In this document: positions 1-6,452 of the stretch, one piece after another | Layout of the letters: each line of letters begins with the position of its first letter | Numbering within the stretch: the first letter of the stretch is position 1 | Assembly: GCA_023140455.1 (NCBI GenBank) | Contig: JAGLLQ010000053.1 | Coordinates: 1 to 6,452, forward strand | Length of the DNA: 6,452 nucleotides | Reading direction: 5' to 3' | Origin: Desulfobacteraceae bacterium | GTDB taxonomy: Bacteria > Desulfobacterota > Desulfobacteria > Desulfobacterales > Desulfobacteraceae | Translations under genes and position numbers: made by a program | The notes under the pieces: generated by a model | Seen by the model: only the letters and a program-made list of their open reading frames with translations | Told to the model about the DNA's origin: nothing | The model's database searches: none

Positions 1-833
1 CCAGGGAAAATAGTTATCCACCATGATCCTGAAAAAATATAATCAAATCCTGATTTAATAAGAGAACCAAGAGAAGGTTTTGTTACAGGCATGCCTAAAC
101 CAAGAAAAGATAAGGCAGCCTCACTCATAATTGCATTGGCAACCTGAATAGTTGAGATTACCATCAATGAGGTGAGAGAATTAGGCAAGATATGCCTGAC
201 CATTATTACAGGTTTTGATAATCCAATGACTTTTGCAGCTTCAACGTATTCCTTGTTTTTCTCTCTCATTACAGAAGCTCGAATAGTTCTTGCGTACATT
301 GGCCATTCAGCAAAGCCAATGATCAATATTAAGAGCGGGACAGCAAGCTGTTCATATCTGCCGATTCCAAAAACCATTTGAAAGATAGCACCAACCAATA
401 TTGCAAGCATGAGGTAAGGAAATGAAAATTGAATGTCAGCAATCCTCATGAGCATTGCATCGGTTTTGCCGCCAAGATAGCCGGCTGATAATCCAACCAT
501 AATACCCATCATTGCCTGAAGAAAGACTGCTCCCATACCTATCATTATTGATGTTCGAAGACCATATAACATGGTTGAAAGCATGTCTCTTCCCATATTA
601 TCGGTTCCCAAAGGGAAAGCTTTTTCGCCTTCATCATCCCAGCAAGGGGGAATTTCAGAATTCATAATATCTATATTATTGGCATCATAGGGATCCATCG
701 GGGAAATCCATGGTGCTGTAATTGCAAGGGTAAAAAAGATTACAATAGCAATAAAGCTTGCCATGGCAACCTTATCCCGTTTAAAACTATAGAAAAAATA
801 TGATTCTTTAAATTTTTGTAGTGAACTTTTCAT
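1..833 (-). CDS. DppC-like peptide ABC transporter permease, second copy, 3' end cut by window edge
   Basis: Inner-membrane subunit of a peptide-type ABC importer, expected to pair with the DppB-like protein encoded just upstream. I translated it by hand: 277 complete codons from ATG at 833-831, with no stop before the left edge. Visible in order are a first membrane segment (about residues 24-41), the family motif LGTDNMGRDMLS (75-86), further hydrophobic segments, and the EAA loop EYVEAAKVIGLSKP...HILPN (195-218), which docks on the ATPase. It ends near WWITIFPG, a segment close to the C-terminus in DppC, so roughly 25-30 residues are missing. The start is supported by AGGG (839-842) five bases upstream and by an ATGA overlap with the preceding stop codon, which suggests translational coupling. 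Compared with the other DppC in this window it has a different linker between the first membrane segment and LGTD, including PPCWDDEGE (62-70), so it is a divergent paralogue and not a recent duplicate. Family assignment is firm; the substrate is unknown. Confidence 0.93.
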   Translation of the reverse strand, partial: MKSSLQKFKESYFFYSFKRDKVAMASFIAIVIFFTLAITAPWISPMDPYDANNIDIMNSEIPPCWDDEGEKAFPLGTDNMGRDMLSTMLYGLRTSIMIGMGAVFLQAMMGIMVGLSAGYLGGKTDAMLMRIADIQFSFPYLMLAILVGAIFQMVFGIGRYEQLAVPLLILIIGFAEWPMYARTIRASVMREKNKEYVEAAKVIGLSKPVIMVRHILPNSLTSLMVISTIQVANAIMSEAALSFLGLGMPVTKPSLGSLIKSGFDYIFSGSWWITIFP

Positions 834-1813
834 TTTGTCCCTGTGATTCTGACTGTGGGATTGATGAATCCATAAAAGATATCAACCACAGTATTTACAA
901 ATACAAATACACTTGCCACAACAACCAGATATGCAATTAAAAGTGAGATATCTGCCCGCTGTATTGCTTCTAAAAACATAAATCCCATGCCCTGCCATTG
1001 GAAAACAGTTTCTGTAAGGATTGTGAAGGCAAACATAATACCAATTTGCAGTCCAAAAACTGTAACAACAGGCAATAATGTATTTTTGAAAGCATGAACA
1101 AGCCAGATACGCATGGGGGCGAGTCCTTTTGCCCAGGCATATTTTATATATTCTGTTTCAAGTACTTCCATCATTTCAGATCTTATAAGGCGGATATATA
1201 ACGGAAGCATGATAGAAGCAAGAGATACACAAGGAAGAATAAGGTGCATTAATCCATCTATGGTTAAAAAGCCTGATTTCCAATAACCATTATTAAAGAG
1301 ATCAACAGTTTCACCTCTGCCATAGGATGGCAGCCAGCCAAGGGTCACGGCAAAAAGAAAAATAAGCATAATTGCCGTTAAAAATACAGGTATGGAAACA
1401 CCAAGTGTCGAAAAACTCATAATAAATCTGGAAAATATACTTCTTGGTTTTAATGCCGCATATACACCTAAGGGCAGGGATATCAAAATAATTAATAAAG
1501 CAGCACCTAAAACCAGTTCAATGGTAGCAGGAGCATGCTTTAATATAACTTCAAGGCAAGGTTTCCTGTAAATTAAAGATGTACCGAGATCACCGTGAAG
1601 GGCATTCCCTACAAACCTTGTGTACTGAGTAAGAAAAGGATCATTTAAACCAAGCTTATCAGCTACTGCTGCTCTTTCTGCCGGGGTGACTCTTTCTCCG
1701 ACAAGATCTCGGACAGGATCGCCAATACTACTTTTAATTGAAAATCCTATCAAGCTGATTACCAGCATAACCATAATCGTCTGAATAGTTCTTCGTATAA
1801 TAAATGCAAACAT
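830..1813 (-). CDS. DppB-like peptide ABC transporter permease
   Basis: Inner-membrane permease of the peptide/nickel importer family, partner of the C-type permease that follows. The 327 residues compare with about 339 for E. coli DppB. The N-terminus FAFIIRRTIQTIMVML is the usual first membrane segment, followed by the periplasmic block GDPVRDLVGE (31-40), LGLNDPFLTQY (54-64) and HGDLGTSL (73-80). Hydrophobic segments lie near 97-120, 133-160, 187-209, 246-268 and 290-314. The EAA loop for ATPase docking is YIKYAWAKGLAPMRIW (222-237), leading into FKNTLLPVVTVFGLQIG (242-258). The ATG is preceded only by AT-rich sequence with no good Shine-Dalgarno match, so initiation may be weak. A strong stem-loop separates it from the upstream binding-protein gene, which fits lower expression of the permease. 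The stop TGA overlaps the ATG of the next gene (ATGA). It resembles DppB, GsiC and OppB alike, so I give no symbol. Confidence 0.95.
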   Translation of the reverse strand: MFAFIIRRTIQTIMVMLVISLIGFSIKSSIGDPVRDLVGERVTPAERAAVADKLGLNDPFLTQYTRFVGNALHGDLGTSLIYRKPCLEVILKHAPATIELVLGAALLIILISLPLGVYAALKPRSIFSRFIMSFSTLGVSIPVFLTAIMLIFLFAVTLGWLPSYGRGETVDLFNNGYWKSGFLTIDGLMHLILPCVSLASIMLPLYIRLIRSEMMEVLETEYIKYAWAKGLAPMRIWLVHAFKNTLLPVVTVFGLQIGIMFAFTILTETVFQWQGMGFMFLEAIQRADISLLIAYLVVVASVFVFVNTVVDIFYGFINPTVRITGTK

Positions 1814-1841
1814 AAGTTTATCTTGTATTGTATTAATTTTG

Positions 1842-1875
1842 AAAACCAGGGGCTAAGTTATTAACCCCTGGTTTT
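1842..1875 (-). terminator. Stem-loop between binding protein and permease: attenuator or mRNA 3' end
   Basis: A perfect 11-bp inverted repeat, AAAACCAGGGG and CCCCTGGTTTT, encloses a 12-base loop in which TAA and TTA could pair further. It lies 29 bases past the stop codon of the binding protein and 28 bases before the DppB-like start. Read in the direction of transcription, the T-run is only the four T of the stem, followed by C and then AAAA, so it is a poor classical terminator in that direction. On the forward strand the tail is better (TTTTTAATATAAATTTC), but no forward gene is present. Partial termination, or a 3' cap protecting the binding-protein mRNA, is the likeliest role. This inference follows the known pattern of binding proteins being made in excess over their permeases. 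Confidence 0.7.
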
Positions 1876-1904
1876 TAATATAAATTTCTTTTTCAATTCT
1901 TTTC

Positions 1905-3455
1905 TTATTTAATTTTGAGGTCTCCAAAATAAGGAAAGTTCATTGAGTTAAGAACAGGTTTGATTTTAACATTCTTTTGTGCGCCATAGGCGTGATTTTG
2001 CCAGTGGTATGGTACGAATGCAGCATCATCATAAAGAATTTGCTCAATTTCCTGAAGTATTGCAGCTCTTTTTTTAAGATCAATTTCAGACTGTGCAGCA
2101 ATAGTCAGTTCATCAATTTTTTTGTTGCAGTAGCCGCTGTTGTATTGTCCCATTCCAGTTTCTTTATCAAAGCACATTACAAGGAATTCAGAAAAGTTTC
2201 CAGAATCTTCAGTATCTGAATGCCAGCCAATCATCATCATGTCAGCAGCTCTTGCATCAAATTGATCCCAATACTGAGCTTTTGGCATGGTTTTAAGGTT
2301 AACTTTTATACCAATTTTTGCAAGCATCTGAGCAGTTGCTTCAGCAATTTTAGCATCATTAACATAGCGGTTATTTGGAGCCATCATAGTAATTTCAAAA
2401 CCATCAGCATAACCAGCTTCAGCCATTAGAGCTTTTGCTTTTTTAAGATTAAATCTAGGTTTGAGGCTTTTTTTGTATCCCTGGTAACCTGGAGGGCTCT
2501 GCTGAGCAGCAGTCTCTACAGTTCCCTTCATGATTTTTTTAACAATACCGGCATTATTAATTGCATAAACAACAGCATTACGAACTCTGGCATCTTTAAA
2601 AGCTTCAACTCGATTCGGGTTCATCTGAAATGTAATAATACGACCACCATTGATTGTAACAAGCTGGGTCCTTTTATCAGAATCGACTCTTGCATAATCC
2701 TGTGGAGGAACTTGATCAATAACATCAACATCACCGGAGAGAAGTGCTGCAACTCTTGTAGCAGGTTCTTTAATCGGAGTTAAGATAAAAGTGTCAACAT
2801 TACCTTTTGATTTTGTATCCCAGTAATGTCTAAAACGTGTCATAATGGTTTTTACACCTTGCTCATAACTTTCAATGACAAAAACACCAGTTCCTGATTC
2901 ATTACCATTTGCAAAAGTATGAGTAGTCTTTACGCAGGCATCTTTTGGCTGACCATTTGCATCAGTACCTGTATAAAATTCACTGTCCATGGCAAAAAAG
3001 TAAGTTGCCATATTTAAAAGAAGTGCATATGGTTTTTTAGTTTTGACATCAATAGTATAATCATCAACAATAGTTACACCAACGAAAGGATCCAAAAGAC
3101 CTTTGAAGTCAACACTTTTCGCCATACGTTCAAAAGACCATTTCACATCTTTTGCTGAAAAAGTATTTCCACTGTGAAATTTTACACCTTGTCGAAGGAA
3201 AAAACGCATAGTAAGTTCATCAATTCTTTCCCATTTTGTAGCTAGACGAGGTTCAATGTCACCATCTTGAGTCCAACGAACAAGTGGATCAAATACCCAG
3301 TGTGAAAGTTGAAGCATACCACCTGAAAGTTGAACATGTGGATCAAGAGATACAGGATCCGCTGCAAGCCCAACTTTTAAAGTTTTTGAACTTGCAGTGC
3401 AGGTAAAAGACAAAACCATAAATAAACTTAAACCTAACAAAATCAATTTTTTCAT
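1905..3455 (-). CDS. Periplasmic peptide-binding protein of an ABC importer (SBP family 5)
   Basis: Extracytoplasmic receptor that captures a solute, probably a short peptide, and delivers it to the B/C permeases. The 516 residues are typical for the family. The N-terminus MKKLILLGLSLFMVLSFTCTASSK is a Sec signal peptide. Cys19 is preceded by SFT, a poor lipobox, so a free periplasmic protein is likelier than a lipoprotein. Next come SLDPH (36-40), FDPLVRW (55-61) and the family signature region LATKWE...LRQGVKFHSGNTFSAKDVKWSF (71-108). GWHSDTEDSGNF (410-421) keeps the Trp-x-x-Asp whose Asp (D414), by remembered alignment, corresponds to the residue holding the peptide amino group in DppA/OppA. 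Cys428 and Cys443 match a C-terminal cysteine pair of E. coli DppA and could form a disulfide. The start is fixed by the signal peptide and by AGGAG seven bases upstream. It opens the second gene set, behind its own likely promoter. Exact ligand unknown; DppA, GsiB and related names are all possible. Confidence 0.94.
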   Translation of the reverse strand: MKKLILLGLSLFMVLSFTCTASSKTLKVGLAADPVSLDPHVQLSGGMLQLSHWVFDPLVRWTQDGDIEPRLATKWERIDELTMRFFLRQGVKFHSGNTFSAKDVKWSFERMAKSVDFKGLLDPFVGVTIVDDYTIDVKTKKPYALLLNMATYFFAMDSEFYTGTDANGQPKDACVKTTHTFANGNESGTGVFVIESYEQGVKTIMTRFRHYWDTKSKGNVDTFILTPIKEPATRVAALLSGDVDVIDQVPPQDYARVDSDKRTQLVTINGGRIITFQMNPNRVEAFKDARVRNAVVYAINNAGIVKKIMKGTVETAAQQSPPGYQGYKKSLKPRFNLKKAKALMAEAGYADGFEITMMAPNNRYVNDAKIAEATAQMLAKIGIKVNLKTMPKAQYWDQFDARAADMMMIGWHSDTEDSGNFSEFLVMCFDKETGMGQYNSGYCNKKIDELTIAAQSEIDLKKRAAILQEIEQILYDDAAFVPYHWQNHAYGAQKNVKIKPVLNSMNFPYFGDLKIK

Positions 3456-3462
3456 TTTAATT

Positions 3463-3467
3463 CTCCT
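3463..3467 (-). promoter_or_regulatory. Strong Shine-Dalgarno of the binding-protein gene
   Basis: AGGAG on the minus strand, seven bases before the ATG at 3455-3453. It is the best ribosome site in the window: dppD and the DppB-like gene have only weak matches, dppF has GGAG at nine bases, and the second permease has AGGG at five. This fits a protein needed in excess over its membrane partners. Confidence 0.75.
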
Positions 3468-3486
3468 AAATTAAATTACCGATAGT

Positions 3487-3523
3487 GGCTAAGCCTTTGT
3501 TCTACAGGTCTTTCAGGCTAGCC
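3487..3523 (-). promoter_or_regulatory. Leader hairpin upstream of the binding-protein gene
   Basis: In the predicted 5' leader, GGCTAGCC (3516-3523) can pair with GGCTTAGCC (3487-3495), giving eight base pairs with one bulged T and a 20-base loop. It is the most G+C-rich patch in an otherwise very AT-rich gap. No T-run follows, so it is not a terminator, and it leaves the Shine-Dalgarno about 20 bases downstream free. It could stabilise the leader or be a protein or RNA control element. I do not recognise it as a known riboswitch class. GGCTAGCC is itself a perfect palindrome, so a DNA-binding site is an alternative. Confidence 0.4.
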
Positions 3524-3545
3524 GACAAAATACATAAAAAAATCT

Positions 3546-3557
3546 ACTAAAATTAGT
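3546..3557. promoter_or_regulatory. Possible operator: ACTAA-AA-TTAGT inverted repeat
   Basis: Five-base arms around a two-base centre, placed a few bases downstream of the predicted -10 element, where the transcript should begin. A repressor bound there would block initiation. The repeat is short and made of AT-rich bases, so chance is a real alternative. Confidence 0.22.
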
Positions 3558-3562
3558 TAAAA

Positions 3563-3591
3563 TATTTATCAGAAAAGAAGTTTTTGGTCAA
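3563..3591 (-). promoter_or_regulatory. Likely sigma-70-type promoter for the binding-protein/permease set
   Basis: TTGACC (3586-3591) is a 5/6 match to the -35 consensus. Seventeen bases on lies TAAATA (3563-3568) as a modest -10; the overlapping GATAAA (3565-3570) is a 4/6 match with a 15-base spacer. The predicted start is near 3556, giving a leader of about 100 bases. The gap of 186 bases after dppF, unlike the overlaps and short spacings elsewhere, supports a separate transcription start here. I see no clear terminator after dppF, so read-through from the right-hand genes is also possible. Confidence 0.5.
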
Positions 3592-3641
3592 GATTTTTAG
3601 GTAATAAAAAGAAAGTTGTGACTGATTTACGTGGGTTTGTA

Positions 3642-4619
3642 TTAACAGAATTTTTCAGCATGGTGACATGCGACCATTCTATTTCCAATTTCTCTGAGAT
3701 TTGGTGATGATTCCCTGCAAATATTTGTCATATGGATACATCTTTTATGAAATGTACACCCTGGTGGTGGATTCAGAGGAGAAGGTATCTCGCCTGATAA
3801 TCGTATCCTGTCCTTTCTTGAATTCGAATCAACATGTGGCGTAGCTGCCAGCAGAGCCATAGTATATGGGTGGAGAGGTGTGTCAAAAATAACGTCTTTT
3901 TTGCCTTGTTCCACGGGCCTCCCAAGATACATCACCATGACTTCATCTGATATTAATCGAACAACACTTAAATCATGGGATATAAACAGATATGCCAGAT
4001 TCATTTCATCCTGAAGATCCATGAGAAGGTTTAATGCCTGGGCCTGTACTGAAACATCAAGTGCTGAAACAGGTTCATCAGCTACTACTAAAGCAGGATT
4101 AAGCATCAAGGCTCTTGCAACAGCAATCCTCTGCCTTTGCCCACCGGAAAACATATGGGGGTATCGTGAATATTGTTCCGGGCTTAACCCTACCTTTTCC
4201 ATCATTGCAAGAGATTTTTCACGCCTTTGGGCAGAAGTAAGATCAGTATTTATTTTAATGGGTTCTTCTAAAATAGAACCGACTTTTTTCCTGGGGTTTA
4301 ATGATCCATAGGGATCTTGAAAAACTATCTGGACTTTTTCCCTTAAAGTCTTTATTTCTTCAGGACTGCTTGTAACAGCATTTATTCCATCGATTTCAAA
4401 GTCACCGGAAGTTGGTTTCTCAATCATAGTAATGAGTCTTGCAAGAGTAGACTTTCCGCAACCGGATTCTCCTACTACTGAAAATGTCTTCCCTTTTTTT
4501 ATATTAAAAGAAGTGCCATCAAGAGCTTTTAAAGTTGCTTTGGTTTTAAAAACCAGTCCTTGTTTGATAGTATAATATTTTTTTAAATTATCAGCTGTAA
4601 TAATAGTTTCATTATTCAT
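3642..4619 (-). CDS. dppF: Dipeptide ABC transporter ATPase DppF
   Basis: Cytoplasmic ATPase that pairs with DppD to power import through the B/C permeases. In its 325 residues (E. coli DppF has about 334) the nucleotide-binding elements are complete: Walker A GESGCGKS (50-57), Q-loop Gln101 in [16 protein letters not shown], signature FSGGQRQR (157-164), Walker B ALVVADEP (176-183) with catalytic Glu182, D-loop SALD, and switch His215. The C-terminal peptide-transporter domain has [12 protein letters not shown] (250-261) and [16 protein letters not shown] (279-294), a segment diagnostic of DppF over OppF. Cys288, Cys294, Cys301 and Cys318 have the spacing seen in DppD here and may hold an iron-sulfur cluster, as reported for related importers. 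The ATG overlaps the dppD stop by eight bases, with GGAG nine bases upstream, so the two are probably translationally coupled. It is the last gene of the right-hand set. Confidence 0.97.
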   Translation of the reverse strand: MNNETIITADNLKKYYTIKQGLVFKTKATLKALDGTSFNIKKGKTFSVVGESGCGKSTLARLITMIEKPTSGDFEIDGINAVTSSPEEIKTLREKVQIVFQDPYGSLNPRKKVGSILEEPIKINTDLTSAQRREKSLAMMEKVGLSPEQYSRYPHMFSGGQRQRIAVARALMLNPALVVADEPVSALDVSVQAQALNLLMDLQDEMNLAYLFISHDLSVVRLISDEVMVMYLGRPVEQGKKDVIFDTPLHPYTMALLAATPHVDSNSRKDRIRLSGEIPSPLNPPPGCTFHKRCIHMTNICRESSPNLREIGNRMVACHHAEKFC

Positions 4620-5583
4620 ATTGAGGGACTCCGTTCAACAGTGGAAAGTGGCACTTGAATGCACTTTCTCCTTCTTTTGTCAATTGAGGGGTTGCTGTTT
4701 TGCATTTTTCATTTGCAAATCTACACCTTGGATGGAAAAGGCATCCTGTTGGTCTGTCATATTTCCCAGGCACAAGTCCCGGAATTGTAGGTAGTCTGTT
4801 AGATCCTTTGTTGCGTTCGGGCAGTGCGCTTAAAAGAGCTTGTGTGTATGGGTGCTTAGGAGTGGTGAAAATATTTTTAACGCTGTTTTTTTCTACCACT
4901 TGACCAGCATACATTACTATCACATCTTCAACAGTTTCGGCGATTACAGCCATATCATGGGTGATAAGAATTAGGGCCATATTATTTTTCTTTTGAAGAT
5001 CAAGCAATAGATCAAGGATTTGGGCCTGGATAGTTACATCCAGAGCGGTAGTTGGTTCATCTGCTATTAATAGAGTTGGATTACATGCAATGGCCATGGC
5101 AATCATAACCCTTTGGCACATACCTCCTGATAATTGGTGGGGGAAACTTTTCATGCGGTCTTTAGCAGCTGGTATTCCAGTCAATTCTAATAATTGAATT
5201 GCCCTGTCTCTTCTTTCTTGTTTTGTTCCGCCTTCATGAATTTTTAAAGTTTCTGTTAGCTGGAATTCAACAGTAAAACATGGATTCAGACTTGTCATGG
5301 GTTCTTGAAAAATCATGGCAATTTCTTTTCCGGTGATTCTCCTTTTCATTTTTTTTGGCATACTCAACAAGTCTTGGCCATTAAAAATTAATTTATCAGC
5401 TTCTATTATTCCCGGGTATGGAATTAATCCCATTAAGGCAAGTTGGGTTACACTTTTTCCTGAGCCTGATTCTCCAACAATGCCAAGAATTTTACCTTTC
5501 CCTAGAGAAAGCTCGACATCGTCTACAGCTTTAAACCCATCAAAATCAACTGAAAGGCTTTTAATTTCTAATATTTGATTCAT
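4612..5583 (-). CDS. dppD: Dipeptide ABC transporter ATPase DppD
   Basis: Cytoplasmic ATPase, partner of DppF. The 323 residues are close to the E. coli DppD length (327). Elements in order: Walker A GESGSGKS (37-44), Q-loop Gln93 in [11 protein letters not shown], signature LSGGMCQR (151-158), Walker B LLIADEP (171-177) with catalytic Glu176, D-loop TALD (179-182), and switch His209. The tail has [12 protein letters not shown] (244-255), the DppD-like [17 protein letters not shown] (271-287), and cysteines 281, 287, 294 and 311. Cysteines at these positions bind a 4Fe-4S cluster in structurally studied members of the family; the cluster here is inferred. The ATG lies 24 bases after the dppC stop and has only a weak GAG (5593-5595) as ribosome site, suggesting it relies on translation from dppC. 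The stop overlaps dppF. Similarity to E. coli DppD runs along the whole length, so the name is well supported. Confidence 0.97.
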   Translation of the reverse strand: MNQILEIKSLSVDFDGFKAVDDVELSLGKGKILGIVGESGSGKSVTQLALMGLIPYPGIIEADKLIFNGQDLLSMPKKMKRRITGKEIAMIFQEPMTSLNPCFTVEFQLTETLKIHEGGTKQERRDRAIQLLELTGIPAAKDRMKSFPHQLSGGMCQRVMIAMAIACNPTLLIADEPTTALDVTIQAQILDLLLDLQKKNNMALILITHDMAVIAETVEDVIVMYAGQVVEKNSVKNIFTTPKHPYTQALLSALPERNKGSNRLPTIPGLVPGKYDRPTGCLFHPRCRFANEKCKTATPQLTKEGESAFKCHFPLLNGVPQYE

Positions 5584-5607
5584 AATTTTTTTCTCAAATG
5601 ATAATAT

Positions 5608-6452
5608 TTAGCGCTTCATTTTTGGATCAAGAGCATCTCTGAGCCCGTCACCTGCAAGGTTAAAAGCAAGAACTGTTAAAAGGATAGCAAGCCCGGGGAA
5701 TGTAACTACCCACCAGGCTCTTTGAACAAATTGTAATGCATTGGCAAGCATTGCTCCCCACTCAGGTGTCGGTGGTTGTGCCCCCATTCCTAAAAACCCA
5801 AGTGCAGCTGCATCAAGAATCGCAGTAGAAAAACCAAGAGTTGCCTGCACAATAAGCGGAGCCATGCAGTTGGGAAGCAAAACAGCAAACATCATTCTAA
5901 AATGGGATGAACCACTGACTTTTGATGCTGTAACATAATCTTTGTTTTTTTCTGTAATTACAGATGCTCTTGTAAGTCTGACATAGTGGGGCAGCACAAC
6001 AATAGCAATAGCTAAGATAGCATTGCGAAGACTGGGTCCTAATATTGCAACAATGGCCAAAGCAAGCAATAAACTGGGTAATGCAAGTATAATGTCCATA
6101 AAGCGCATCACAATAATTTCATAATATCCACCAAAATATCCAGATGTGATACCAAGGATAATACCGGCTGCAAGAGAAATAGTTACAACAATAACACCCA
6201 CCAATAAACTTAATCTTGCACCATAAATCAATCTTGACAGAATATCTCGTCCTACATCATCTGTGCCAAGAATAAATTTAGTGGTTCCTCCATCCATCCA
6301 GACCGGTGGTTGTAAAAATGCATCTCTGTATTGTTCAAATGGGTTATGAGGTGCAATAAAGCTGGCAAAAATGGCAACAAAAATAGCAAATATAATAAAA
6401 TATAACCCGATAACCGCACCTTTATTTTCACTGAAATATTTCCAGAACTCTT
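5608..6452 (-). CDS. dppC: Dipeptide ABC transporter permease DppC, 5' end cut by window edge
   Basis: Inner-membrane permease that forms the channel together with a DppB that should lie beyond the right edge. The frame stays open from the TAA at 5608-5610 to the right edge: 281 codons including the stop, plus two bases. The methionine encoded at 6297-6295 is internal, because the 51 codons before it carry the expected DppC N-terminus (FWKYFSENKGAVIGL, a membrane segment, then FIAPHNPFEQYRDAFLQPP). E. coli DppC has 300 residues, so about 20 are missing. Numbered from the first visible codon: LGTDDVGRDILSRL (61-74), GYFGGYYEIIVMRFMDI (104-120), EAA loop DYVTASKVSGSSHFRMMF...LLPN (171-194) for docking the ATPases, AALGFLGMGAQPPTPEWG (215-232), and the C-terminus GDGLRDALDPKMKR. 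The match to E. coli DppC is strong along the whole length. It begins the dppC-dppD-dppF block with short spacing. Confidence 0.96.
   Translation of the reverse strand, partial: EFWKYFSENKGAVIGLYFIIFAIFVAIFASFIAPHNPFEQYRDAFLQPPVWMDGGTTKFILGTDDVGRDILSRLIYGARLSLLVGVIVVTISLAAGIILGITSGYFGGYYEIIVMRFMDIILALPSLLLALAIVAILGPSLRNAILAIAIVVLPHYVRLTRASVITEKNKDYVTASKVSGSSHFRMMFAVLLPNCMAPLIVQATLGFSTAILDAAALGFLGMGAQPPTPEWGAMLANALQFVQRAWWVVTFPGLAILLTVLAFNLAGDGLRDALDPKMKR

Noticed and set aside
172..381. Forward-strand 69-residue open frame near the left edge
   Set aside because: It is antisense to the conserved EAA-loop region of the second permease, which explains the sequence fully.
1876..1904. Promoter for the DppB-like gene, suggested by a TTGAAA in the gap
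   Set aside because: No -10-like hexamer lies at a workable spacing, and the stem-loop would sit immediately downstream.
1977..2429. Two adjacent forward-strand open frames antisense to the binding-protein gene
   Set aside because: They lie opposite a full-length conserved gene, are Ser/His/Phe-rich low-quality translations, and resemble no family I know.
3393..3455. Lipoprotein signal at Cys19 of the binding protein
   Set aside because: The residues before the cysteine (SFT) do not fit the usual lipobox, and a signal peptidase I site around TASSK is adequate. A lipoprotein is not fully excluded.
3592..3641. Rho-independent terminator after dppF
   Set aside because: There is a CTTTCTTTTT tract, but I find no stable hairpin in front of it.
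4021..4311. Forward-strand 96-residue open frame opposite dppF
   Set aside because: It is the antisense of the signature and Walker B region of dppF, with no recognisable protein features.
5315..5578. Forward-strand 87-residue open frame opposite dppD
   Set aside because: It is antisense to the conserved N-terminal part of dppD; the frame stays open because of the codon pattern on the other strand.
5608..6297. A shorter DppC starting at the methionine encoded at 6297-6295
   Set aside because: The same frame stays open to the right edge and the upstream 51 codons encode the standard DppC N-terminus, so this methionine is internal.

Overview
The window is AT-rich (about 40% G+C by eye) and every supported gene lies on the minus strand, so transcription runs from the right end to the left end. 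It is one continuous block of peptide-type ABC importer genes (the Dpp/Opp/Nik family), cut at both ends. The binding protein has a signal peptide without a convincing lipobox, and the DppC-DppD-DppF block resembles enterobacterial Dpp closely. Both point to a Gram-negative bacterium. An AT-rich proteobacterium or Desulfobacterota lineage is plausible, but the window has no taxonomic marker and this is a weak inference.

In transcription order: (1) a dppC permease whose 5' end is cut by the right edge (6452-5608); (2) dppD, ATPase (5583-4612); (3) dppF, ATPase (4619-3642), overlapping dppD by 8 bases; (4) an intergenic gap of 186 bases with a likely promoter, a small inverted repeat at the predicted transcription start, and a leader hairpin; (5) a periplasmic family 5 peptide-binding protein (3455-1905); (6) a gap of 91 bases dominated by a perfect 11-bp stem-loop; (7) a DppB-like permease (1813-830); (8) a second, divergent DppC-like permease whose start codon overlaps the stop of the previous gene and which runs off the left edge (833-1).

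The genes appear to be parts of two adjacent importers. The right-hand set (C-D-F) looks like the tail of a classical dppABCDF operon whose binding protein and B permease should lie beyond the right edge. The left-hand set (binding protein-B-C) looks like the head of a second operon whose ATPases, if it has its own, should lie beyond the left edge. Each importer would use a periplasmic binding protein to deliver a peptide to a B/C permease dimer in the inner membrane, powered by a D/F ATPase pair. Whether the left-hand permeases borrow the DppD/DppF pair encoded here cannot be decided from the window.

No RNA gene, mobile element, CRISPR array or unfamiliar gene was found. The forward-strand open frames all lie antisense to strong family members. 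There is no gene-free stretch longer than 300 bases. I found no evidence of a previously undescribed system; the points worth a second look are the paired transporter layout and the two regulatory gaps around the binding-protein gene.
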